Shown piece by piece: positions 9,251 to 18,947 of a DNA stretch of 64,000 bases. A program made the position numbers and the translations under genes. Source of the DNA: Chitinophagaceae bacterium (lineage in GTDB: Bacteria > Bacteroidota > Bacteroidia > Chitinophagales > Chitinophagaceae); the NCBI GenBank assembly GCA_019638595.1, contig JAHBTJ010000017.1, forward strand, positions 109,353 to 173,352. The letters are read 5' to 3'. Under the pieces are notes generated by a model that did not search any database, was not told the origin of the DNA, and was given only the letters and a program-made list of their open reading frames with translations. Each line of letters starts with the position of its first letter. Positions within the stretch are counted from its first letter, which is position 1.

Positions 9251-10102
9251 ATGAATCCTTTAAAAAGAATACAGTTCTGCCTGTATGGTATTATATTAAT
9301 ATATGCTTCCTGTACTCCCGAAGCAAAGAAACCTGCTATTAACTCAGAAAGGATTGTTTCCCTCGACGGTTCCCTTACAGAAATTATTGCCGAAATAGGC
9401 CTGGAAAAAAATATTGTAGGTGTGGATGTTACCAGCACCTACCCTGCTTCGGTAAACGCTTTACCTAAAGCCAGTCATACCCGTACCGTAAACCCCGAAG
9501 CTGTTATAGCCATGAAGCCCAGCGTAATATTTGCGCTCGAAAAAGGCATGAAGCCTGAAGTGGAGCAGCAATTTTATTCTGCAGGCATACCGCTGGTCAT
9601 CCTGAAAAAAGACTACAGCATACAAGGCACTAAAGATCTGATAAAACAGGTGGCCGATACATTAGGAAAAGGAGACAGGGTAGACGCATTGTGGAAGCAG
9701 GTTGACGATGACATGGCCTCCGTAAAAAACTATGATACCAAACCCAAAGTGCTTTTTGTATATGCCCGCGGAGTAGGCGCCATGAGTGTAGCCGGCAAAA
9801 AAACCGCGCTTGATAAAATGATCGAACTGGCGGGAGGCATCAATGCCGCTTCGGAAATAGAGGATTTTAAACCTTTTACACAGGAAGCGCTGGTGGAAGA
9901 AAATCCTGATGTAATATTGTTTTTTGACAGCGGGCTCGAAAGCCTGGGCGGTATAGACGGTTTATTAAAAATGCCCGGCATAGCGGCTACCAGTGCAGGT
10001 AAAAATAAAAAGATCGTAACAATGGACGGGCAACTCCTGGCCGGCTTTACGCCGCGGGTTGGAAAAGCAGTAGCCCGGTTATCGGAACTTATTCATCAAT
10101 AA
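9251..10102 (+). CDS. hmuT: Heme/siderophore ABC transporter substrate-binding lipoprotein (HmuT-like)
   Basis: 283 residues from the ATG at 9251 (a TTG lies directly before it). Lipobox IYASC predicts Cys19 lipidation. The body is a class III periplasmic binding protein with the HmuT hallmark RIVSLDGSLTEII and VGVDVTSTYP, and later VSxAGKKTALDKMIELAGG-like sequence. It would deliver heme to the HmuUV importer, whose genes follow with 28-bp and 1-bp junctions. A cobalamin or siderophore ligand is the alternative. Confidence 0.85.
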   Translation: MNPLKRIQFCLYGIILIYASCTPEAKKPAINSERIVSLDGSLTEIIAEIGLEKNIVGVDVTSTYPASVNALPKASHTRTVNPEAVIAMKPSVIFALEKGMKPEVEQQFYSAGIPLVILKKDYSIQGTKDLIKQVADTLGKGDRVDALWKQVDDDMASVKNYDTKPKVLFVYARGVGAMSVAGKKTALDKMIELAGGINAASEIEDFKPFTQEALVEENPDVILFFDSGLESLGGIDGLLKMPGIAATSAGKNKKIVTMDGQLLAGFTPRVGKAVARLSELIHQ

Positions 10103-10130
10103 AAGCGTTATTTCTAACCCCGGAGAAAAC

Positions 10131-11174
10131 ATGAAACCTGCTGTACTGGTAACCACTTTAACCGGCATTTTACTTGTAGCGGTAATTATTTCCGCCGGGT
10201 TGGGCGCGCTATCCGTATCGCCGTTGCAAAGCATCGCTATTTTATTAAGGCAGGTGGGCATACACCTGGATGTACCATACAGCGATCAGCAGGAAGTAGT
10301 AATTACCGCTATACGGCTGCCCAGGGTATTGTTTGGCATTTTTATAGGCGCCACCCTGGCTATGTGCGGAACCGCCATCCAGGGCTTGTTCAGGAATCCG
10401 CTGGCAGACCCTGTGCTGATAGGCATTAGCAGCGGAGCCGCCCTTTTTACAGTAGTTATGATAGTAGCAGGACTGCAATTATTTGCCGGGCTGTTCAATA
10501 TGATAGGTGCGTACGCATTAAGCCTGGCTGCTTTTGCCGGCGCTTTTATTACGGCTATTATTGTGTACCGTATTTCGCAGGCGGGCGGAAAAACCATTGT
10601 AAGCACTATGTTGCTGGCTGGTATTGCCATCAGCGCTATGGCAGCAGCCGGTACCGGCATCATGACGTTAATGGCGAATGATGCCCAGTTGCGTACCATC
10701 ACCTTCTGGAACCTTGGAAGCCTGGGGGGCGCCAACTGGCAAAGCCTGGGGGTACTGGTTCCGGTTTGCATGATCTGCCTGGTTGGACTGCCAACGCTTT
10801 CCAAACCATTGAACGCGCTGGTGCTGGGCGAAACCAACGCAGCGCATATAGGCATTAATGTAGAATCGCTGAAAACAAAAGTAATTGTATTAACAGCCCT
10901 TGGAGTAGGCGTGTGTGTGAGCGTGAGCGGTATTATTGGTTTTGTAGGGCTGGTAACGCCGCATATTATACGCAAGCTGATCGGCCCCGAACACAAAAAT
11001 GTTTTTATAGCATCGGGGCTGCTGGGAGCCATTATACTGGTAATAGCCGACCTGCTGTGCCGGACAATTATTGCCCCTGTAGAAATACCGATAGGAATAG
11101 TAACGGCTTTACTGGGCGCTCCTTTCTTTTTGTACCTGTTATTAAAAGAGAAAAAAACACAGATCGTTTTTTAA
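10131..11174 (+). CDS. hmuU: FecCD-family ABC permease (HmuU-like)
   Basis: 347 residues, about ten membrane helices, with family motifs RLPRVL (about 60-65) and NPLADPVLIGISSGA. A homodimer would form the inner-membrane channel for heme with HmuV as ATPase. Its TAA stop overlaps the ATG of hmuV (TAATG), indicating translational coupling. Confidence 0.9.
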   Translation: MKPAVLVTTLTGILLVAVIISAGLGALSVSPLQSIAILLRQVGIHLDVPYSDQQEVVITAIRLPRVLFGIFIGATLAMCGTAIQGLFRNPLADPVLIGISSGAALFTVVMIVAGLQLFAGLFNMIGAYALSLAAFAGAFITAIIVYRISQAGGKTIVSTMLLAGIAISAMAAAGTGIMTLMANDAQLRTITFWNLGSLGGANWQSLGVLVPVCMICLVGLPTLSKPLNALVLGETNAAHIGINVESLKTKVIVLTALGVGVCVSVSGIIGFVGLVTPHIIRKLIGPEHKNVFIASGLLGAIILVIADLLCRTIIAPVEIPIGIVTALLGAPFFLYLLLKEKKTQIVF

Positions 11175-11950
11175 TGTTACAGGCAGCACACATATCGTTT
11201 AAGAACAGCCATCGCTATTTGCTTCATAACGTAAGCTTTGAGGTAAAGGCGGGTGAAGTATTATCGGTACTGGGCGCTAACGGAGCGGGCAAAAGCACTT
11301 TGCTGAAAAACATCAGCGGGGAGTTGCAGCCGCATAAGGGAACGCTTATTTTTAAGAACAAGCCTTTGCATTCCTGGAAAAACCACGAGCTGGCCCGGCA
11401 AAGAGGCGTATTAAGCCAGCATTACCAGGTATCCCTGCCATTCACCTCGTTCCAGATAGCCATGATGGGCAGGTACCCGCATTTTAAAAACCATCCGCTG
11501 CCGAATGACCACGATATTGTTAAACAATGCCTCTGTTTCAGCGGCATTGAACATCTTGCCGACCGTAATTACCTTACCCTGAGCGGCGGTGAGCAGCAGC
11601 GCGTGCAAATTGCCAGGGTATTGGCGCAGTTGTGGGACGATGCTTCAACCGATAAATTATTATTGCTGGATGAGCCGGTAAGCGCCCTGGATATACAGTA
11701 CCAGCATCACATTATGCAGCTCATCCGCAAGCTGGCTGTAAGGGGATTTGCCATCATAAGCGTAGTACACGACCTGAACCTGGCACTTCAATACAGCGAC
11801 AGGATCTTGCTGCTAAAGAATGGAACGCAGGTAGCCTTTGGCGATACCGCCCTGCTTAACAAACAACATATTAAAGAAGTATACGGGGTAGAGTCGGAAC
11901 TGATAGCGCACCCCGTGGAGAACAGGAAATATATCATCATAACCGAATAA
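11174..11950 (+). CDS. hmuV: Heme ABC transporter ATP-binding protein (HmuV-like)
   Basis: 258 residues from the ATG at 11174, which overlaps the hmuU stop; an in-frame extension back into hmuU is not the real start. Walker A GANGAGKST, signature LSGGEQQRV, Walker B LLLLDEP and switch His in VVHDLNLA are all present. Typical HmuV length. It powers HmuU. Confidence 0.9.
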   Translation: MLQAAHISFKNSHRYLLHNVSFEVKAGEVLSVLGANGAGKSTLLKNISGELQPHKGTLIFKNKPLHSWKNHELARQRGVLSQHYQVSLPFTSFQIAMMGRYPHFKNHPLPNDHDIVKQCLCFSGIEHLADRNYLTLSGGEQQRVQIARVLAQLWDDASTDKLLLLDEPVSALDIQYQHHIMQLIRKLAVRGFAIISVVHDLNLALQYSDRILLLKNGTQVAFGDTALLNKQHIKEVYGVESELIAHPVENRKYIIITE

Positions 11951-11973
11951 TTTAATAATATAATTTTACAAAC

Positions 11974-13008
11974 ATGTCAGCAACTACTACCACATTACTG
12001 GAAAAATACGAAGAAGTGAAAAGGCAAAATCCCAAAATGCGCATCAGGGATATTGCCAAACATTTACAATCAAGTGAAGCCGAATTACTGGCTACCGGCA
12101 TTGGCAGCCATGTAACCCTGCTGGAAGGTGATTTTGAAAACTTCCTGAAAGAAGTAAGCAGTATGGGAAAAGTAATGGCGCTTACACGCAACGATCATTG
12201 TGTACATGAGCGTAAAGGCGTATACAACAATGTATCGTTTGAAAATCATGTTGGGCTCGTGCTTGATCCCGATATTGATCTGCGGCTGTTCATGATGCAC
12301 TGGAAATATGGCTTCGCGGTAAATGAGAACGACCGCTTCAGCTTCCAGTTTTTTGATAAAAGCGGCGAGGCTGTTCACAAAATTTACATGATCGAACAGA
12401 GCGATATGTTGGCCTATGAACGCATTAAAGCCGCCTATACCGCGCCCGACCAGTCAAAACCCGTTATAACCGAAGCTTACAAACCCACGCCTGCGGAAAA
12501 ACCGGATAGTGAAATTGATGTAGCAGGATTCCGGGATGAATGGAAAAACATGACCGATACCCACCAGTTTTTTGGCATCACCCGTAAGTACGGAGTAAGC
12601 CGGGTGCAGGCGCTGCGCCTGGCACCCGAAGGTTTTGTACAGGAAGTGAGCAACGATACTACGGAAAGGCTATTGCAGTATTCCGCCGATAAGCAGGTGC
12701 CCATTATGATATTTGTTGGCAGCAGGGGCTGCATTCAAATACATACAGGAGAAATCAACAAGCTCATGCGTACAGGCCCCTGGTATAATATACTGGACCC
12801 GGAGCTTAACCTGCACTTGCGCACAGACATGATAGCACGAAGCTTTATTGTAAAGAAACCCAGCGAAGCGGGCATTGTAACCGCACTGGAGGTTTTTGAT
12901 AAAGAAGGGAACCTGATCGTTCAATTCTTCGGGAAGCGAAAACCCGGCATACCCGAACTGGAAAGCTGGAGAGAAGCGGTGGAGACGGTTGTTAGTGGCA
13001 AGGAATAA
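11974..13008 (+). CDS. hmuS: HemS/ChuS-family hemin-degrading factor
   Basis: 344-residue cytosolic protein with the duplicated HemS/ChuS fold: repeat 1 about 20-160 (GKVMALTRNDHCVHERKG, LDPDIDLRLF), repeat 2 about 185-340 (VGSRGCIQIHTG, LDPELNLHLR). Family members bind incoming heme and release or transfer iron, some with oxygenase activity. It begins 23 bp after hmuV and ends the heme-uptake operon. Which member function applies cannot be read from sequence. Confidence 0.88.
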   Translation: MSATTTTLLEKYEEVKRQNPKMRIRDIAKHLQSSEAELLATGIGSHVTLLEGDFENFLKEVSSMGKVMALTRNDHCVHERKGVYNNVSFENHVGLVLDPDIDLRLFMMHWKYGFAVNENDRFSFQFFDKSGEAVHKIYMIEQSDMLAYERIKAAYTAPDQSKPVITEAYKPTPAEKPDSEIDVAGFRDEWKNMTDTHQFFGITRKYGVSRVQALRLAPEGFVQEVSNDTTERLLQYSADKQVPIMIFVGSRGCIQIHTGEINKLMRTGPWYNILDPELNLHLRTDMIARSFIVKKPSEAGIVTALEVFDKEGNLIVQFFGKRKPGIPELESWREAVETVVSGKE

Positions 13009-13024
13009 GTGTATGAAATAAGAT

Positions 13025-13066
13025 AAGTGAAAGGAATCACCACCTGTTTTGTTTTTCCTTTCACTT
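13025..13066. repeat. Perfect 12-bp inverted repeat, possible terminator
   Basis: AAGTGAAAGGAA (13025-13036) and TTCCTTTCACTT (13055-13066) form a hairpin just after the hmuS stop, followed by a T-rich stretch. It plausibly ends the heme operon. The words GTGAAAGG and CTTTCACC also recur near 32.16 kb. Confidence 0.55.
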
Positions 13067-13093
13067 TTCACCTTTTATAAAACTATAAGCGCA

Positions 13094-13678
13094 ATGCAAT
13101 ACAATGCAGAGGTCATCAATCATTTGATCCGCAACAGGAGATCTGTTTTTCCCGACCAGTTTGAAACAGGCAGGCGGGTACCTGATGAAACGATAGAAGA
13201 AATACTTATAAATGCAACCTGGGCGCCTAATCATGGACGCAATGAGCCCTGGTTGTTCACAGTATTTACAGGCAGCGGACTTCAAAAACTGGCCGATTTT
13301 CAGTCATCGTTATACAAAGCAGAAGCCGGAGATACTTTTAGCGACGCTGCTTTTACCAAATTGCAGAAACAACCGTTAAAAGCGTCGCATATTATTGCCA
13401 TAGGAATGAAAAGAGGAATGAACCGTCGTATACCCGAAATAGAAGATATAGAAGCTGTAGCCTGTGCGGTACAAAATATTTACCTGTCTGTAAGCGCTTA
13501 TGGATTGGGCGGGTACTGGACAACAGGAGGCATTACTTATAAAGATGCTGCCAAATCATTTTTCGGACTGGGCGAAGAAGACAGGCTGCTTGGGTTCTTT
13601 TATATCGGCTATGCGGGAGTGCCATCTGCGGGAAGTCAAAGAAATACCCGGGAAAAAATAATCTGGGTAAAAAACTAA
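13094..13678 (+). CDS. Nitroreductase-family protein
   Basis: 194 residues from the ATG at 13094. It has the FMN-binding start HLIRNRRSVFPDQFE, then ILINATWAPNHGRNEPW and a C-terminal glycine-rich YGLGGYWTTGG. Family members are NAD(P)H-dependent FMN oxidoreductases acting on nitro compounds, quinones or flavins. The compact size and RRSV form resemble the YdjA subgroup. It stands alone between the heme operon and ileS; no substrate can be named. Confidence 0.82.
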   Translation: MQYNAEVINHLIRNRRSVFPDQFETGRRVPDETIEEILINATWAPNHGRNEPWLFTVFTGSGLQKLADFQSSLYKAEAGDTFSDAAFTKLQKQPLKASHIIAIGMKRGMNRRIPEIEDIEAVACAVQNIYLSVSAYGLGGYWTTGGITYKDAAKSFFGLGEEDRLLGFFYIGYAGVPSAGSQRNTREKIIWVKN

Positions 13679-14457
13679 ACAAAGAAAACGCCGAAAGAAA
13701 AAATACGACTATAGCCAACGGGATAGCAATTACTACATCAGCCAACTGTTAAGTGAAAGTTAAAGGATATCAGGCAGCATATTCTTTTCCGTTTTTACAG
13801 CAATCATTTGTTCTTTTTTATAAAAGTTTTTTGAGCAAAAGAAGAAGGGAGCACGACTGCTCCCCTCGATCCCTAATCCCTAAACCCTGGAAAAAATTTA
13901 TCTAATAAGAATGTTGTATTGTTTGATGATCGTTTTCCTGTATTGCAGTATTTTTCTGCTTTGTAATTTTCATTCGCTATGTTACTCCATTTTCAGAAAT
14001 TGTGCCAAACATTGCTAATATGAACATTCGCGCATGTTTTTTTTCTTTGCCATAAAATTTTATGCTCTAACATCCATCCAGGTAGCTGTTTATTATACGG
14101 TGCTGTTTTAGTTTTTCGCTCTATACATAACCTGCCTGCATGTAGTACATCTGCCGGTAGCAGATCCTGCGGGCAGGTATTATCATTTATAATTTTTAAC
14201 TGTGTAACCCGGTACACAGTTAACCTGTACCCGTGGGAAATTGTTACCTCAAAAACAGCGTTGCTGCAAAACAGGCAGCCCTGCACAACTATTCAATTCG
14301 TACCACATTCGTTTATGCGTTACTGTTCTACACACACATACGGGCTTTTAAAAATAAAATACCACAATGCGGGTATATGCCCTGACAATCATTTATATCA
14401 AAACGTGGCATAGTGTGGAAATCTCCGCCGAAGCCGACCCGCTTTGCTTTACCGGCG
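13679..14457. other. Non-coding gap with a 9-bp dyad
   Basis: About 780 bp without a convincing gene. It holds a perfect dyad AACTGTGTA (14198-14206), 6-nt spacer, TACACAGTT (14213-14221), which could be an operator but is about 285 bp from ileS. A 97-codon minus frame over 13993-14286 has no recognisable similarity and is probably not a gene. Confidence 0.45.
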
Positions 14458-14485
14458 TTGAATAGCCTTTATTTCTGTAACTTCG
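14458..14485 (+). promoter_or_regulatory. Probable ileS promoter
   Basis: TTG at 14458-14460 and TAACTTCG at 14478-14485 (one mismatch to TAnnTTTG), 17-nt spacer, 20 bp upstream of the ileS ATG. Confidence 0.5.
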
Positions 14486-14505
14486 CCAACATTTTTCTGG
14501 CAGAT

Positions 14506-17500
14506 ATGGCTACAAAATACAAGGAATATACAGGATTGAACTTACCGGCAATAGAACAGGAAATACTTTCAAAATGGATTGATAATCAAACATTTAAAAA
14601 AAGTATTGCCATACGTGAGGGTGCTGCGCCCTTTGTTTTTTACGAAGGTCCGCCCAGCGCCAACGGCATGCCCGGCATTCACCATGTAATTTCGCGTACA
14701 TTAAAAGACCTGGTATGCCGCTATAAAACCATGCAGGGCTTCCAGGTAAAAAGGAAAGCCGGGTGGGATACACACGGGCTGCCGGTAGAGCTGGGTGTGG
14801 AAAAAATGCTGGGTATTACCAAAGAAGATATCGGTAAAAAAATATCCGTTGAAGATTACAATGCTACCTGTCGCCGGGAAGTTTTAAAATATAAAGACAA
14901 ATGGGATGAGCTTACCCGGAAAATGGGGTATTGGGTGGACCTCTCCGATCCTTATATCACTTTTGACAATAATTATATAGAAACCCTTTGGTGGTGCCTG
15001 AGTGAGCTGTATAAAAAAGGATTATTGTACGAAAGCGTAAGCATACAACCCTACTCCCCCGCCGCAGGTACAGGTTTAAGCTCTCATGAACTGAACCAGC
15101 CCGGTACCTATAAAATGGTAAAAGATACTTCTGCAACAGTACTTTTCAGTTTAGCAAAATCACCAGGATATTCCCGTTTAGGAAATGAGGAGGGATTGTC
15201 TACTTGGCAGAATATGGAAAAATATGGAGAGTCTGATTTCTATAGACAACTATTCCAAAAAACCCAGGATGCATGGAAAGAAAACCCGGTAGGTTCTAAA
15301 AGCGTTTTTTTCATGGCATGGACTACAACTCCTTGGACCCTACCCTCAAACTTAGGTCTTGCCGTTGGAAGAAATATTGATTACGTACTAATCAAAACCT
15401 TTAACCCTTATACGCATGAGCCTATAAACGTAATTCTCGCAAAATCTCTCGTCCTTAAATACTTTAAAGCCGAAAATGAGAACGGAGATTTTAACACTTA
15501 TACTTCTGACTCAAAAAATATCCCCTGGAAAATATTAAAAGAATTTAAAGGACATGACTTAGCAACACTTTATTATGAGCAACTATTACCATTTGAAGCA
15601 AATACTGTTGCCAAGGTAAGGGAATTTACTCCTAACGCTAATCCATTTAAGGTAGTAATTGGTGATTTTGTTACAACTGAGGATGGTACCGGCATCGTAC
15701 ATGTAGCACCCGCATTTGGCGCTGATGACTTCCGGGTAGGACAAAAAAACAATATCGGCATTGTAACACTGGTGGATCGTGAGGGTAAGTTTATTGATGG
15801 TGTGGGTGAGTTCAGCGGGCGATATGTAAAAAATTATAAAGACGAAAAAGATTATGTAGATGTAAATGTGGACATCTGTGTAAAGCTGAAAAAAGAGAAC
15901 CGCGCCTTTAAAATAGAAAAGTACGAGCACAATTATCCGCATTGCTGGCGTACAGATAAACCTGTACTGTATTACCCGCTGGATGCCTGGTTCATAAAAA
16001 CCACGGCCTTAAAGAACCGGATGGTGGAGCTCAACAAAACCATCAACTGGAAACCCAAATCCACAGGCGAAGGCCGCTTTGGTAACTGGCTGGAAAATAT
16101 GGTAGACTGGAACCTGAGCCGCAGCCGCTACTGGGGTACTCCCCTGCCGGTATGGAGAACAGAGGATGGAGAGGAAGAAATTTGCATAGGTTCAATAGCC
16201 GAGCTGAATGCTGAGATCAAAAAAGCCGGCGAAATATTAGGTGGAGGCGTAAATAAAAACTATTTGCATGAAGGGATACTGGACCTGCATAAGCCTTATG
16301 TGGATGAGGTAATACTGGTTAGCAAAACCGGTAAGCCCATGAAAAGAGTTCCCGACCTGGTGGATGTTTGGTTCGACAGCGGCGCCATGCCGTATGCGCA
16401 ATGGCATTTCCCTTTTGAAAATAAAGAGATATTCGCACAAAACTACCCGGCCGATTTCATTGCCGAAGGGGTGGACCAAACCCGCGGATGGTTCTATACT
16501 TTACATGCTTTGGGCAGCCTGCTCAAGGAATCTGTTCAGGAAGAACTTAAAAAAGCCGGTTTTGAAGTAAGCGATGAAAAATATCCCGGGCTGGCATATA
16601 AAACCTGCGTTTCTAACGGGCTGGTGCTCGATAAGAACGGCAACAAAATGAGCAAACGCCTGGGCAATGTGGTAGATCCTTTTAAAACCATTGAACAGTT
16701 TGGCGCCGATGCCACCCGCTGGTATCTTATTACCAATGCTTCCCCCTGGGACAGCCTGAAGTTTGACCTGGAAGGCATTAAAGAAGTGCAGCGCAAATTC
16801 TTTGGTACCTTATATAATACATACCAGTTTTTCGCGCTGTACGCCAATGTGGATGGCTTTGCATTTAAAGAAGCCTATATTCCGCTGGCAAACCGGCCGG
16901 AAATAGACAGGTGGATACTTTCGTCGCTTAACAGCCTTATTAAAAAGGTTACCGACTACATGAACGACTATGAGCCTACCCATGCGGGAAGGGCAATAGA
17001 AGATTTTGTAGATGAACACCTGAGCAACTGGTATGTGCGCCTGTGCCGCCGCCGTTTCTGGAAAGGAGAATACGGGCACGACAAGATCTGCGCCTATCAA
17101 ACATTGTTTGAATGCCTTGAAACCATCCTGCGGCTAATGGCTCCCCTCTCTCCATTTTTCAGCGATGCGGTTTTTAATAACCTCAACGCCGTTTCAGGCA
17201 GGCACAATGTGGCATCCGTACATCATACCCTGTTTCCGGCAGTTAATACCGGAGCAATAGATGAAGCGCTGGAAGAGCGTATGCAACTGGCGCAGGATAT
17301 TTCTTCCCTGATATTATCGCTCCGCAAAAAAGTGAATATTAAAGTACGGCAGCCCCTGCAAAAGGTATTAATACCTGTGCTGAATCCCGGAATGAAAGCC
17401 CAGGTTGAAAAAATTGAAGAACTTATTAAAACAGAAGTTAATATTAAGGGAATTGAATATCTTACAGAAAATAACGGCTTTATAAGTAAAAAGATAAAGC

Positions 17501-18009
17501 CCAATTTTGTGGCACTGGGCAAAAAACTGGGCCCTAAAATGAAGCTGGTAACCAGCGCTTTAGCATCCTTCAGCCAGGAAGATATCAACACTATTGAACG
17601 GGAAGGAGCATATAACCTGCAGTTAAACGGCGAAATAATCCCCCTTCAGTTAAGCGAAGTAGAAATACAAAGTGAAGATGTGCCCGGCTGGATAGTAGCT
17701 AATAAAGGGATGTTAACAGTAGCGCTGGATGTTACCATTACCCCTGAGCTGGAAAATGAAGGGAACGCGCGGGAGCTTGTTAACCGGATCCAAAAAATCC
17801 GGAAAGACAACGGGTATGAATTAACGGACCGTATTTTGGTAAAACTGTCTGAAAATCCCATACTCAAACCATCAATCAGTGAATTTAATACATATATTTG
17901 CGCCGAAATTTTGTCAGACAAGTTAGAATGGTTACAAGATATTCCGGATGGTATTGAAATTGAAGTAAATGACATACCTTTAAAAATTTTAGTGACCAAA
18001 AAAGCATAA
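14506..18009 (+). CDS. ileS: Isoleucyl-tRNA synthetase
   Basis: 1167-residue class Ia synthetase charging tRNA-Ile. ATG at 14506 gives MATKYKEYTGL; an upstream in-frame extension is not coding. The HIGH-type motif is PSANGMPGIHH, the CP1 editing domain contains TTTPWTLPSN, and KMSKR sits in NKMSKRLGN. Length fits the family. Between about 15.13 and 15.67 kb, inside the editing domain, codon choice changes: more CTA/CTT/TCT/GGT/GGA and fewer CTG/GGC codons than on either side, hinting at a recombined segment. The TraR/DksA-like gene starts 4 bp after the stop. Confidence 0.95.
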   Translation: MATKYKEYTGLNLPAIEQEILSKWIDNQTFKKSIAIREGAAPFVFYEGPPSANGMPGIHHVISRTLKDLVCRYKTMQGFQVKRKAGWDTHGLPVELGVEKMLGITKEDIGKKISVEDYNATCRREVLKYKDKWDELTRKMGYWVDLSDPYITFDNNYIETLWWCLSELYKKGLLYESVSIQPYSPAAGTGLSSHELNQPGTYKMVKDTSATVLFSLAKSPGYSRLGNEEGLSTWQNMEKYGESDFYRQLFQKTQDAWKENPVGSKSVFFMAWTTTPWTLPSNLGLAVGRNIDYVLIKTFNPYTHEPINVILAKSLVLKYFKAENENGDFNTYTSDSKNIPWKILKEFKGHDLATLYYEQLLPFEANTVAKVREFTPNANPFKVVIGDFVTTEDGTGIVHVAPAFGADDFRVGQKNNIGIVTLVDREGKFIDGVGEFSGRYVKNYKDEKDYVDVNVDICVKLKKENRAFKIEKYEHNYPHCWRTDKPVLYYPLDAWFIKTTALKNRMVELNKTINWKPKSTGEGRFGNWLENMVDWNLSRSRYWGTPLPVWRTEDGEEEICIGSIAELNAEIKKAGEILGGGVNKNYLHEGILDLHKPYVDEVILVSKTGKPMKRVPDLVDVWFDSGAMPYAQWHFPFENKEIFAQNYPADFIAEGVDQTRGWFYTLHALGSLLKESVQEELKKAGFEVSDEKYPGLAYKTCVSNGLVLDKNGNKMSKRLGNVVDPFKTIEQFGADATRWYLITNASPWDSLKFDLEGIKEVQRKFFGTLYNTYQFFALYANVDGFAFKEAYIPLANRPEIDRWILSSLNSLIKKVTDYMNDYEPTHAGRAIEDFVDEHLSNWYVRLCRRRFWKGEYGHDKICAYQTLFECLETILRLMAPLSPFFSDAVFNNLNAVSGRHNVASVHHTLFPAVNTGAIDEALEERMQLAQDISSLILSLRKKVNIKVRQPLQKVLIPVLNPGMKAQVEKIEELIKTEVNIKGIEYLTENNGFISKKIKPNFVALGKKLGPKMKLVTSALASFSQEDINTIEREGAYNLQLNGEIIPLQLSEVEIQSEDVPGWIVANKGMLTVALDVTITPELENEGNARELVNRIQKIRKDNGYELTDRILVKLSENPILKPSISEFNTYICAEILSDKLEWLQDIPDGIEIEVNDIPLKILVTKKA

Positions 18010-18013
18010 ATGC

Positions 18014-18862
18014 ATGGCGACTAACAAAAAAGCAGCAAAAAAAGCAGCACCAGCGAAAGCAGCCAAATCTGGAAAACAAGTTTCCAAAAAAGTTGCAAAA
18101 CCTTCAAAGTCAGCACCTAAGAAAGTTGCTAAAGCAGCAAAACCGGCAAAAACTGCCAAACCGGTAGCTAAAAAGCCTGCCGCAAAGCCTGCACCAAAAG
18201 TGGAAGCTAAAAAAGCTGCGCCTGCACCTGCTAAAAAAGCGGTTGCCCCGGTAAAGGCAGCTCCTGCAAAAAAGGCAGTTAAGCCAACCGCCCCCGCTGC
18301 AGAGGTAAAAGCGCCGGTAACCGCCAAGCCGGTTAAAGCGGCTGCCAAAGCAGAAGAAAGCAAACCGGCAAAGCCCGTTGTTATTCCTAAGTTGAGCACC
18401 AGCACTGCCAGAAAGTATGAACCAGAATTTACTCAATCCGTGCTTGATAAGCCAGTAGCACAACAAAATGGACCAATAATGAGATATAGTGATGCTGAAT
18501 TACTTGAATTTAAAGACTTGATACAACGCAAACTGGAAGCCGCAAAAAAAGAGCTGAATTACCTGCAGGGTTTAATTACCCGCAAGGACGATATGGGAGG
18601 CGATGAAAGCGAAAACAGGTACATGACCATGGAGGATGGCAGCATAAGTATGGAAAGGGAGCAATTAAGCCAGATGGCCAGCCGCCAGATCCAATACATT
18701 GACCACCTGGAAAAGGCTATGATGCGCATAGAAAACAAAACATACGGTATTTGCAGGGTAACAGGTAAGTTGATAGACAAAGCCCGTTTGCGCGCTGTGC
18801 CTCATGCCACATTAAGCATAGAAGCTAAAATGGGTTATGCAAAAAACCCGAATGTTCAATAA
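18014..18862 (+). CDS. DksA/TraR-family protein with long Lys/Ala/Pro-rich N-terminal tail
   Basis: 282 residues. Residues 1-125 are almost only K, A, P and V in AKK/PAKKA repeats like histone H1 or bacterial HctB/AlgP tails. Residues about 155-280 are a DksA/TraR-like coiled-coil plus C-terminal finger: acidic EENRYMTMEDG-like tip region, then YGICRVTGKLIDKARLRAVP. Only one of the four zinc cysteines of classical DksA remains, so the finger is degenerate. DksA proteins enter the RNA-polymerase secondary channel; the basic tail should add DNA or RNA binding. Likely cotranscribed with ileS. Confidence 0.82.
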   Translation: MATNKKAAKKAAPAKAAKSGKQVSKKVAKPSKSAPKKVAKAAKPAKTAKPVAKKPAAKPAPKVEAKKAAPAPAKKAVAPVKAAPAKKAVKPTAPAAEVKAPVTAKPVKAAAKAEESKPAKPVVIPKLSTSTARKYEPEFTQSVLDKPVAQQNGPIMRYSDAELLEFKDLIQRKLEAAKKELNYLQGLITRKDDMGGDESENRYMTMEDGSISMEREQLSQMASRQIQYIDHLEKAMMRIENKTYGICRVTGKLIDKARLRAVPHATLSIEAKMGYAKNPNVQ

Positions 18863-18887
18863 GAAGCAGTTTATCGTAAATATTGTA

Positions 18888-18918
18888 AGCCGGATGCTTT
18901 GATAGTGTCCGGTTTTTT
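18888..18918 (+). terminator. Rho-independent terminator
   Basis: AGCCGGA (18888-18894), 13-nt loop, TCCGGTT with an immediate T-run to 18918. Ends the ileS-DksA-like unit. Confidence 0.75.
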
Positions 18919-18947
18919 ATTTTGTATACCCCTGCAGGAAATCATAC

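Noticed and set aside
13993-14286. 97-codon minus-strand frame upstream of ileS
   Set aside because: No recognisable motifs, AT-rich repeat-like DNA, no start context.
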